64,000 nt of DNA from Ciona intestinalis (taxonomy: Eukaryota > Chordata > Ascidiacea > Phlebobranchia > Cionidae): assembly GCF_000224145.3 (NCBI RefSeq), contig NC_020173.2, positions 1,063,273-1,127,272 on the forward strand, written 5' to 3'. The notes beneath the pieces were generated by a model that searched no databases, had not been told where the DNA came from, and worked only from the letters and a program-made list of their open reading frames with translations. A program made the translations under genes and the position numbers. This document shows positions 10,701 to 25,800 of the stretch, piece after piece; position 1 is the first letter of the stretch; each line of letters opens with the position of its first letter.

Positions 10701-13700
10701 TATATATCTTGATTGTGTGCATTTTTACCAAATAAGTGGGCATGTGTTACAACCCAATTATTACCTTAGAGAAAATAATAATATTTATTGCTTTAGGAGA
10801 TGGCCATTGTCACAAGCGAACTCGTAATTCTTCTACAAGGGATTATTTTACTCCTAAAACTGTGGAGGCAAGTTTTTTTAAACCAACTGTATTAATTATA
10901 CTTTCCGAAAGTTTTCCAAAAATTACCCACAAACTAATATGTTATACATGGTTACTCGTAAGCTGCCACGAGGTGTATGAAACATTACACCTGTATTTAA
11001 CAACTGCCCTTTTTTGGTCACACGAGGATAAAGTAAGTTACATTCATGAGTAAAGTATAAACACATAATTTTCAACATTTAGGCATTTAGCAATATTTAC
11101 TAAGTCATGAAATAATACTGCATACATTTCCCATATGTTTACATTGCTGTAAATTACATCATTTTGTGCAGTAAACATATTTTGCATGTAAGTTTGGAAT
11201 TTATTATTTTAACCTTTTGACAGGAGGCAAAAATGCTTCGACAAGCATCTTCAAAACGTTCCAAATCAACAGGACACGATATACATCACTCTTCGGTGAG
11301 GCTTCCACCTTTGTTGCAGATGGAAAAGCAAGTTTTAAAGGTAAGTTGTATCAAGGATTAGGTAATTATCCAACTCTGGCTTAAACAGATATTTCCCACA
11401 AAGGGCCTTAACATATTCATTGAACTACGACTTGTGTGAAGGTTAAAATAAAAAAGGCAAACATTCAAGCCTTTGTTTAAACTTCCCCATGATAAATGAT
11501 GGACATGTGAATCAAACAATCGTTATTATGATGCAATGAATCCATGTTTGAATCCCTACTACTTCGTAACAAACAGTCTACCTGGCTAATTTAGTACGGT
11601 GCTTCATTTTATGGTTAAAAATATATACACTGCTGTAAAAACATCTATACCTACTAATGTGAGTTCAAATACAACGGTTAAACTTGTTCATGCTTATCAG
11701 AATGAAGATATTTTTAATACATTTCACCTTAAAATTTCTGGGAGAATATTGCTGTAGGCATGACTTTAAAAATATTTCAAATTATTATTTTTTCCACAGA
11801 CAAGTGTAGCACTTCCGAGTGTAAAGCAAATCAAGGATGAAATTCGTCGGAATTTTTCCGAACCAGCAATGATCACAATCACAGAGAAATCTGACGCTGA
11901 TGTGTATGAGGTGTTTATTAATAGACAACGTAATCTTGTCACTATACAGAGGAAAAATGAACATCTACCTTCTTACAGTGTAAGTTATAGGGATTTTACA
12001 TATAGGCTTAGCTGTATGATACTTGTATAGATTTAATCAGCACATATTGTATTCTTTGTGGGTTTCTTGTTAAGGACCTGGGTTTTGGGCCAGATTTTGC
12101 ACCTCATCCCATAATTAGCAAATGCATTTATTATTGTTACGTTTTATTATATTATAAGTTTTTTTATCATATATATATGTATATACATGAAACTTGTTTT
12201 ATCAGCACATATTATAAGGATTCTTTTTTTTACACAAAAGACTTTAATACGCTATAATCTTATTTTATTTTTCTTTAATAAAGAGTCCACATAATATAGT
12301 TACTCAAGCAAAGAATTTTAAACAACATCAATCTATACTACAACCTTGCCCGTCTCCAGCCCAGTATAAACCGTCACCCTTATATTTATAGAGTGTTGAC
12401 GCCAAAGGAGACGGTTCTCATGAGTTGGAGAACTTGTTATCAGCTTATCCGCAAGATATGAAGTTCGAGGAATGTTTTGAAGAAAGCGACGATGAAGGAT
12501 TGGTGGGTTTTGTTTGGGCCAGGAAATGGTTGTTAAATTAAACTTCTTTGTGGAAAATTTATAAAACTACTTTATCATTATTTGTTGTTGGGGTGGAGAA
12601 ATAGTTGTTCAATTTTGAAGAAATGGTTGTTAAAACTAGATCAATATTTCACAAAAGAAAACAGTTAAACTTTCAAAGAGATTTATAAATCTACTTTATT
12701 AAGTATTTGCCTTTAAGGCGGGGAATTGATGGTTAATTCATATAAGGTAGTTTTACAAGAGAAACTGCAAAAAATAATTAAAATCTCCAGAGGTTTAAAA
12801 AAACATTTTGTCATGCTTCTCTCTTATATAGGTGGGAGTTTTTAAATTTTAATCTACATAGGCTGAACATTTTACCAAAGAATTGCAAAATATGACTAAA
12901 CAGTCCTGAACATTTGTGACAAAAATATGTTTAAAATTTAATATTTTTAAGTCGAAATGCTGATTTTCAGTCAGTTGTGCTAAATAATCCTAATATTAAG
13001 GACACTTTTCTTACAACCTTTTTGGTATTGGCATAAAAACTTAGCTTTCTTACTCAACCTTGAAGTTTAATTGAAAAAACTCAACCACACACTGAATTAT
13101 TCAAAAAGCAGTGAATATGTTTTTTGTTTTGCTCTCCTATAGTAGTGAGATTTGTTTATTTCCAAATCACTTGGGAAAAACAAAATTTAATTTAGGTATA
13201 GGACAGTCTATTTGTCTTGTTACTGCATTTTGTTTTTATTCCAATTTAATAAAAAAATATATTTATTGCATTTGTATAGGATAGTATACCTTTTTCAGTT
13301 TTACAGCACAAAATAAGTATTGGCACTCATTGAACTTAAACTAATTACATTTTCTACCATTTTCTACAAACTATCTTATATAGGAAGCAATACACCATTA
13401 AAAAGATTTACTGTGAATATATGCGCATATAAACACCAGCCTTCGTGTCAATTATGTTTCATAAGTTTGCCTGCATGTAGACTTAATATTGTTTGTGTAG
13501 TAAATCCATTTTTCCTCCCATAACTTACATTATATTAACTTGTGCCATAGTAGGGTGGGGGAAGATGCGACAGCTTATCATTCTATTTTCTCGTCACATG
13601 TGGTACTAAACAAAAAATTCAAATAATTATTAACTGTTTTCTCACGACTCCCATAGACCGTTGTTAATGGTTTAAAACACTATCTGGACATTAAGATATT

Positions 13701-16700
13701 GTCTGCTAAAGGCATCCCATCTTCCTCCACCCTACTATATTACTTGGTGTAAGTCATTCAATGGCACTTGACTTAATCTTTTATACAGGCAATGAAGCCA
13801 ACAGCACAGCTACAAGAGAAACACGGTTTACCGAATAAATACAGTGGAGCAATCATGGAAGGCTTCAGAAGATTATCCTCATCTCAACAAAACATTGTGG
13901 CAATTAGGGTAAAAAAGAGCAAGGCCAATTTTTGTCTTACATCGGATATTCTGTATACAAGGATTAAGTAGTTATTAGTTTCCATTTTAGTATTTTGTGA
14001 AAGTATTTAAGTAAGTAAATTAGTTACATTTTTGTTTTTTTGTAAAAAAGTTCTAAAATAAGTAATTTTAGATTAGTTACATTTTTGGTATTTTGTGAAA
14101 GTTTTTATAATAGGGTGATTTAGGAAATTCTAATTAAAAGTTACCGTTATTATAAGAGATTTTGTCCAAAAAGTTTTTACTGCGTCGGTGTCCATACTCC
14201 TAGGACTACCATCCAGGTTATAACTTATTAAACCAATAATATTTATTCATATAGGTTGGAGATGATGTAGAAGAGAAAGAACATGAAGAACTTACAAAGG
14301 AAGAAGAATTGGAGGTAAATTGGAAACAAAATATTAAGAAACTGAGAAGTAACAACCTCCAAAAATTTGTCAAATCTAGTTGTTTTTAAATATTTAGGTT
14401 TTCTTATAAAATTTTTGGAGATTTTTTTATGTCTTGCCTAACTAACAACCTGTAAAATTTAGTTGCAGCATTTTTAAATGTTTCTGTTTTCCAAAAAAAT
14501 TCTAATGTTTTATATATAATCTTGTATATTTAGGCAAAGGAGGGTCGTATAGAAGTAAGAAAAATATTCAGTTTTCTTCAAATTCTCACAGCTTGTTTTG
14601 GTGCCTTTGCTCACGGTGGTAATGATGTGAGGTGAGTGATGTATTACATAACCATGTGGAATGTTTAAATTCTATGTGTGTGACGTCCCGCAGCGTGACA
14701 AGCCATGGGTTCTAGGATTTAGGCCAGGATTGGTCCTTTACCCTAATATGGTATGTGACCTTTCTTTCTTTATAAATATTATAAAATTTTCAATCAAAAA
14801 CTACATTTAATATTTTGAAATATTTTTAATCAACAAAATATACAAAATCAGGGGCTTAATGCATGTATGTTATGTGACCTTTCTTTATAAATATTATAAA
14901 ATTTTCAATTATGAACAAAACTACATTTAAAATTTTAATCAACAAAATATGCAAAAACTCAGCTGTAAATAGGTAGCAGGGTATTTTCAAATAAAATCAA
15001 TTTATTTAAGTTGTTGCGTTTTTTGCCAGTAATGCAATTGGGCCTCTGATTGCCTTGTGGATAATCTACTCCGATGGTTCAGTACAGCAGACATCAGGCA
15101 CACCACTGCTTATCTTACTGTATGGTGGCTTTGGTATTTGCTGTGGTTTATGGATCTGGGGACGCAGGGTGATCAAAACTATGGGGCAGGACTTAACCAA
15201 CTTAACTCCTTCAAGGTAAAAATCATATTTTATATAATATTAATATATATCAGGGGTTCCCAAACTTATTTTATCGCGGGCCAATATGTGAAATCATAAT
15301 TATTAGGGATGTGCCGAGCCGAGCCCAAACTCAAAAGCTCGTGCCCGAGCGTCTCCTTTTTTGACGCTCGGCGCTCGGCTGAAAACTGGGCCGAGCGCCG
15401 AGCCTTATGCTATAATAATGCACGCGAGAGCGAAAAATATTAAAAATGAAAAAAGTGAAGCTACTAAGAGATAACGAGACTAGTCAGCGTAGCTTTCTCT
15501 TTAATTATTTTTCGTTCGTTGTGAATTTGCTCTCTCGCAAGTAAAGAATCGCAACGTCAGCGAATTTGCCCATATCGAATTACAGCAGGTGTCGAATTAC
15601 ACGAGCGCCCAATGTTTTCGTATCACATTTTAAATAAAAAGCCAAAAACTCTTAAACTTTTTTATAATGAAATAATATAAATTGCTGCAACCACGGTTTT
15701 GCAACCAGAGGGTTTTGCAACCCCTAAGCCACCTTTACCGCAGACACGCACGCAGCCAGAAAGTGCTAATACGCACACACACGCGTTGCATTCAATATAA
15801 CATTCCTTCGCTTGGAATTAGAACAATTTTTCATTCAATTGTTACGTCACGTGTCCTATCGCAACGTAACTATTAATTATGACGTTTTATAATATAACAA
15901 TCGGGAGGAATGTGCCCACTGCCCAAGTTGGGCAGCCCAACCAACCACGAGATCAAAACATCGTGTATCAGCGTCACATTTTTACACTCTGCGCCGGCGT
16001 ATGAAATAAAGGAAGACGCATGCGGTAGCATACATTCCACACGTAACAAACGAAGCAATCGTTGTGAATTTATTCTCGTGAAAAATGACGTAATGAAACT
16101 CTGGTTCTCGTGCGGCGCCAACGAACGATGTGTTTTGGCTTCTGTCCAAGCTCGACCGGGACGATACTTTGTAATATCATATTACAATTTACTGATAGCG
16201 TCGCTCCTCGCTCTTATATTTGCAGCAATTAAAATTCACATAATCGCGATTTACCTGCATTAAACTAATCATCAGAAACAAAAATTATACACAAACTACA
16301 GATCATATGGAAGCGAATAAAACACGATGGTTTTCAACAATCTCGTTTGTGATGTAACGATCGTAAAGGTTTATTCTGACGTAAATAATCGTTACATTAT
16401 CCAAGATGAACATCCGTAGAAACTTGCTAGTTGTGCCACTGGCTGTAACAGTTATAAATAATTTTTTAATTAAATATTTTTTGTATGAATTTTACATTTT
16501 GCAACAGTAGGAATTATAAAAAGCGAGACGCGTCTTTAACCGCAAACCACGTGTTCTGTATTATTTTGATTAGCGGCGCTTTTCGGCTGAATAGGAACGC
16601 ATTCTCGTACGCCTTTCTCCTTTAAGACGTCATAGGTGCTCGGGCTCGGGCTCGGGCTCGTGCCGAGCTTTTCGTTGAAGCTCGGCGCTCGGCGAACCCG

Positions 16701-18112
16701 AGCTTTTTCAACTTCAGCACATCCCTAATAATTATGCGTCGGGCAAGGTTCTCCTTGCTATATTGGCGACGCGACTTGTATTGGCCAAATTTGGTTATAA
16801 CGAATACTGTTAGTTAGGTCAGGAAGTTCGACACATGTGCTGGTAATAAACATGGCTTCTAGAACAGATTAAACTACGTACTTGCGGAGTAAAAGACAAA
16901 GTTTCACAGTTTTTTTTGTTGAATCATGTCGGGATATAACCCCTATACCAGAGTAACAAGCGTGGAAGGTTGGCTGATGCTGTGACAGTCATAACTATTT
17001 TTGTGACGTAACAAAGACAACGTAAATTATTACAGCAATCAACATTTTTAGACGATTTTTTAAAGTAATATGTTCATATGTGAATGTATGCAATTGGTAA
17101 TTTTGAAGTCCTCTGAGGGCCATTTATTTTGCTCCTGCGGGCCGCAGATGGCCCTTTGGCTTTAAGTGCTTTGTCAAAACTTTTGTTTCGTTTATGCTGA
17201 GAGTTTTAATATCATTTTTATCCCTTATCACCAGAAAATCTATTTTAACACTTATCAGACTGACCTTTTAGTCATATCTTGGTTTGTACTTAAATGAAAC
17301 AGTCGTAAGAAACTATGTCTGTAAGCTACATTGCTTAACTCTTATGCATTTTGATTTTCAAATTTAAATAATCTTACACAGGGGTTTTGCTATTGAACTG
17401 ATGAGCGCCATCACTGTTCTTGTTGCTTCTAATCTCAGCCTTCCCGTTTCTACAACGCATTGCAAGGTATTTATATTCAAGTATAAAAACTTAGTATCAC
17501 CCATAAGGCTACGTAAATGTGATGGTAATTAAACATAAATGGTTTGTTTGTCTGCAAGTTGTAGTAATTAAACACCAGTCCTTTTTTTTACAGCTAAATG
17601 TAAATATGTTTTTAACTGTAAGCGTGTTTTAACAACTGTTGTTTTGTCACTATATTCTGTTTAACATATTTGTTTAACTTAGCTATCGTAATCAAAGAGA
17701 CATATAAAGTTATCATGATATTATTATTATGTCATATAAGTGTGCACATGGATAAAACACCAGTGTTAATATGTTTAAGAATTTTTATTCTACTAGTACA
17801 GTCAATATGTGGTATTTACTCATTAACCTTTGATACCAGCATAGCTGCATAGCAAAAAACTGGCCAGTAATTGAACCCCCTATCACAGTATATGTTAAGT
17901 ACACTTCTTGTAGTCATATATATTGTTAAAGTAATCCAATATTTTACTACAAGGTTGGAGCTGTTGTAGCAGTAGGTTGGGTAAGAGGAAGAGAAGCTGT
18001 TGATTGGAAAATATTTCGAAACATCATTTTTGCTTGGTTTGTAACACTGCCTATCAGTGGTGGACTCTCTGCTTTGACGTTTGGTCTTATACGTGCTATC
18101 ACTAAACTATGA
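7783..18112 (+). CDS. SLC20A: SLC20-family sodium-dependent phosphate transporter (PiT type)
   Basis: Seventeen coding exons sum to 2232 nt, 743 residues: 7783-8001, 8249-8399, 8789-8939, 9137-9222, 9600-9696, 9999-10118, 10376-10597, 10797-10867, 11224-11340, 11800-11979, 12392-12502, 13789-13908, 14255-14314, 14534-14631, 15030-15215, 17382-17465 and 17954-18112. The paired PiT signatures are clear: [20 protein letters not shown] near residue 45 and [14 protein letters not shown] in the C-terminal half, each followed by an LPVSGTH or LPVSTTH motif. A long charged cytosolic loop, encoded by exons 7-13, separates two hydrophobic halves, as in PiT1 and PiT2. It should import inorganic phosphate with sodium at the plasma membrane. 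Introns 3 and 8 use GC-AG ends (gcaagt donors). Large introns carry MITEs and hAT elements. PiT1 and PiT2 cannot be told apart here. Confidence 0.95.
10160..10350. mobile_element. 190-bp MITE, copy 1
   Basis: The right end reads CTCATCTTCCCCCACCCTAC followed by TAT, and the inner word AACAATTAACAACGGTCT is shared with the copies at 13548 and 19682. The left end is eroded. It lies in SLC20 intron 6, ending about 25 bp before the exon 7 acceptor. Confidence 0.7.
10930..11052 (+). repeat. SINE 3' tail
   Basis: Contains ATACATGGTTACTCGTAAGC, the GCCACGAGGTGT word and CACGAGGATAAAGTAAG, the standard 3' tail of the SINE. It lies in SLC20 intron 8. Confidence 0.7.
11505..11600. repeat. Fragment related to the 1566-2283 transposon interior
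   Basis: AAACAATCGTTATTATGATG, then CAATGAATCCATG and TTCGTAACAAACA, line up with about 1893-1960 of the first hAT-like element. No ends are visible, so it is an internal remnant in SLC20 intron 9. Confidence 0.6.
13548..13737. mobile_element. 190-bp MITE, copy 2
   Basis: Best-kept copy. The left end TAGTAGGGTGGGGGAAGATG and right end CATCTTCCTCCACCCTACTA are inverted repeats, with TA on each side suggesting a TA target duplication. It lies in SLC20 intron 11. Confidence 0.8.
14750..14965. repeat. Tandem duplication of about 120 bp
   Basis: The words TATGTGACCTTTCTTT, TTATAAAATTTTCAAT and AATCAACAAAATAT occur in the same order at 14752-14850 and 14870-14960. It lies in SLC20 intron 14. A short SINE-like fragment (GGATTTAGGCCAGGATTGG) precedes it at about 14715. 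Confidence 0.65.
15251..17165. mobile_element. Degraded hAT-type repeat fragment, host of a second insertion
   Basis: The left end CAGGGGTTCCCAAACTT followed by a GCGGGCC word is a typical hAT-type end. The right part (about 16736-17165) has GCTCCTGCGGGCCGCAGATG but no matching terminal repeat. The element at 15304-16727 interrupts it. It lies in SLC20 intron 15. Confidence 0.5.
15304..16727. mobile_element. Non-autonomous hAT transposon, 1424 bp, with 8-bp target duplication
   Basis: The ends read TAGGGATGTGCCGAGCC and GCACATCCCTA. The flanks 15296-15303 and 16728-16735 are both ATAATTAT, a perfect 8-bp duplication, the hAT signature. Subterminal zones repeat GCTCGG-rich words. No transposase is encoded; ORFs inside are short. 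The stretch 16003-16250 is shared with the element at 24551-25853. Confidence 0.9.
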
Positions 18113-18308
18113 ACTCTGTACTTTATGTGGCTTGTCATTTTTACTCTATATGTACCAAAGTACTGCTGTATTGCTGCTGTATTTTATTGCGTCAATTTTA
18201 GTTGGGAGTTGGCTTGTAACACTTGTTTTATTTTCTGTGCTTCCTACGCCTCATACAAGCAGTTCCATATGCTTTTATTTCGATTTTATGATTCATAATT
18301 GTGGATTT

Positions 18309-22471
<4,163 letters not shown>

Positions 22472-22851
22472 TTTATTCGGTCTAACAAATGGCAGTATAA
22501 TAGTAACGCGTGTAACTACAGTATCTATGATGTTGACATCCTCTCATGGGGAATCACCTTTTAGTGTTTCCAGGTTTATTTTCTTGATTTTGATTAATTT
22601 TCGTATATCAATAAATAAAACTAATTTTAAACTTAAAAGCTACATACATTATTTTTATTATTAAATTTTAACCACATAAAGCATAATAATATGTAAAACC
22701 TTTCTTATAAAGTATTGTTAATTATAAATTTAAAAATTGTTTCCTAACTGGAAACATTACTTTCAAATTTCCAAGGTGGTTCTTGTTTTGAATTATTTTA
22801 GACAAGCATTCCAAATTGCTCGAAATATTTTGTGAATCAGCAGATCTAGTA
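22472..22851. promoter_or_regulatory. Shared upstream region of LAP3 and CDC16
   Basis: 380 bp separate the two divergent start codons. The block is AT-rich, with one GC-richer spot (about 22500-22560), and probably holds both promoters. No TATA box or clear motif stands out. Confidence 0.4.
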
Positions 22852-25800
22852 ATGTCAGAGGCTATACTAAACAGAGTTCGCAACATAGTAATTGATTACA
22901 CAAATAAAGTAAGTCAGTTATTGCTAGTTTTGGTGCTAGGGAAGAATCTTCACCCCCCACCCACCTTATTTGCTAACCACTAACCCCCAACCCCTATAAC
23001 CACTAACCCTCTAACCATCAACACCTAACCCCCTAACCTAGGTGTTAGGGGCTAGTGGTTAGCAAATAAGGTGGGGGGGAGATTCTTCACTAGCACCCTA
23101 GTTTTAGTATGTTTTGTTTTAAAATACCGTTTTCTGATCATTTATGCATAAATAAGATTTTCATAAATATATTTTCACAGCATCAATATGAGTCGGCGCT
23201 TTTTTGGTCAGACAAAGCTGCATCTTTATCACAGTGTAAGTTTCATCAAGTTTGAGTTTTGTTCATCCAGCATTTAAAGTGTACCTAATTTCCTCCACAT
23301 TTTGCACTATAACTTTATGAGAATTTCATGTTTAATGTATTTTTAGACCATGCATCGGATGTATACCGACTTGCCCAATCAATGTTCCACATGAAGCAAT
23401 TCGAACGAGCTGCAGTGCTTATCATCAAAAGAAAACTGCATTTAAAATATAATGCATTTAGGTAACCTATGCAATACACGTGTTTATTTCAATGCTATGT
23501 CAAATATTATATGCCTGAATTTTAGCTCCAAACCTGAAGGCTGGTTTAGAAATTCCATGATGATTTAAGTTGACCAGTCCATGCTTAACCCCATTGCAAT
23601 TAATTTAAATACTTTGTTATTCAAATTAACTTAGCTTCAGCTACAAAATCACTAGTTTAGGAATCCTGTCCTGCTTATTATTAAATAATCTATGGTAGCT
23701 TGGTGGTTTACTGCTTTTAAAATTGCTAGTCAGTCAAATTATATAAAGTATATAAACCAACCTGTTGTTAAAATTGGAATATATGCATTGCCATTGGCAA
23801 CCTTAAATTTTAACTTGCTTTTATTTGATGTACATTCAAAGGTACCTTGTTGCAAAATGTTATGCTTCATGCAAAGAATGGCAACTTGCACTTGATGTGT
23901 TGGAAACTGTGCAACCAGATGGTAGCACTAGTATGGTGTCCAAGAAAATATTGTTGGAGGCTGAAAAAGTGGAGGGCGTGCCAGAGGATAAGGTAGAATA
24001 TTTGTTTAATTATCAATAATTAGGAAATTACATTGGTGTATGTTTGAAAATGTAAAACAATGTTGTTGGTGTTGTATCGGAATATCCACATACATGCAAA
24101 CATGCCAATTCGCAACATTTTTGTATGCACAGTGTTTTGTTGGTAAGCCAGGGTTTTAATTGGTTGCACATTTCGCTTTTTGGAGGTTTTAATTGGTTAC
24201 ACATTTCGCTTAAAATGAATGTATTTTTTGTTCAGTTTTGTATTTTTGCCAAAGGGATTCAGCTAAGCTGGACTTTTACAACTTCCCTAGATGGAGTAAG
24301 CCTTATAAAGTAACTTCATGTTTTTTCTGATTCAGGAAATGATTGCCAGTCTGCATTTATTGAGGGGTGACATTTATGAAGCTATGGATGTAAGAGATAT
24401 CGCTGCTGACTGCTACAAGGTATGAATTCATTTTATTTTATATTAGAATTTATGTGTCACAGTGTAACACAGTTTTGGGTATTTGCCAAACTGCTGGAAT
24501 TTGATTTTAATTTAGCAAGTAAAACAGTGAAACTAGTGTATGATAAAATATAGTGATGTACCGAATCGTTAAAAAAACGATTCGGCCGAAACCGAATATT
24601 CGGCCATTTTTGCCGAATCAATTCGGCCGAATCAACCGAATCGTTTATGACGTCATCCGAACCTACGGCGACGGGCGGTCGGTAAAAACGACATAAAGGA
24701 AAATACTTTATCATGGCACCGTGTCACACACAAGTATCAACAATTTCAATATAAGTCTTTAATGTGGCAATAAAGCGTTGTGGGAAACATTAGTCTCCTA
24801 ATAACGCGCGTATTTACAAACCAACGCTCTGCGTTGGCTTGGGAAATAAAGGAAGACGCATGCGATAGCATACTTTCAACACTTAGTAAGCGAAGCAATC
24901 GTTGTGAATTTGTTCTTGTAGAAACCGACGAAATGCTAATCTCAGTCTAATTTGCAAGCAGCCTGTGCCCTGTGGTATATAAATTGTCGGATTTATATGA
25001 AATGTTTTTTGGATTTTGAATGTTACATAACGTAACATGTGTATATAAATTTTTAATTTAGTATTTTAGGTGTAAAATTAATATCTTGCAACTGGGATTC
25101 ACGAAACTCTGATTTTCGCGCGGTGCCCAAGAACGACGTTTTTGGCTTCTGTCCAAGCTCGGCCGGGACCATACTTAGCAATATTACATTACAATTTGTG
25201 TTGGTTCTAATTTCCTGATAGCTTCGGTCCTCGCACTTATATNNNNNNNNNNNNNNNNNNNNNNNNNNNNNNNNNNNNNNNNNNNNNNNNNNNNNNNNNN
25301 NNNNNNNNNNNNNNNNNNNNNNNNNNNNNNNNNNNNNNNNNNGTGCTAAAAATGTGCAGGGGATCGTGCGCAGACGCGTGCCCTATTTAGAGAGATAAAG
25401 CGAGTGTTTCTTTATCGACGACCGGGAGCAGACGCGTGCACTATTTAGAGAGAAAAAGCGAGTGTTTCTTTATCGACGACCGGGAGCAGACGCGTGCACT
25501 ATTAAGAGAGAAAAAGCGAGTGTTTCTTTATCGACGATCGGGAGCAGATTCGGTCGCGAATGTGACGAAGTTTATCAAAGTGCGCGTGTGCCATAGCCCA
25601 TAGAACCGTATCCGAAATGATTAGCATTGCTATAAAGCATGACGATTAATTGAATTAAACTTATTTGTTGCAAGTAGTCTTTAATTCTTATCTCACAAAT
25701 TGCGCAAGTTCTTGCTAATCGTATCTATATTGTCTGTGAAAAAGTTCGGTTTTTGCCGAATCTTTACGCACGATTCGGCCAAAACCGAATCTTTGTCAAA

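Noticed and set aside
15682-16263. ORFs of 64-117 codons in SLC20 intron 15
   Set aside because: They lie inside the non-autonomous hAT element and show no transposase motif.
25371-25544. Regular array considered as a CRISPR
   Set aside because: The whole 58-bp unit repeats without unique spacers, and the context is an animal transposon. It is a minisatellite.
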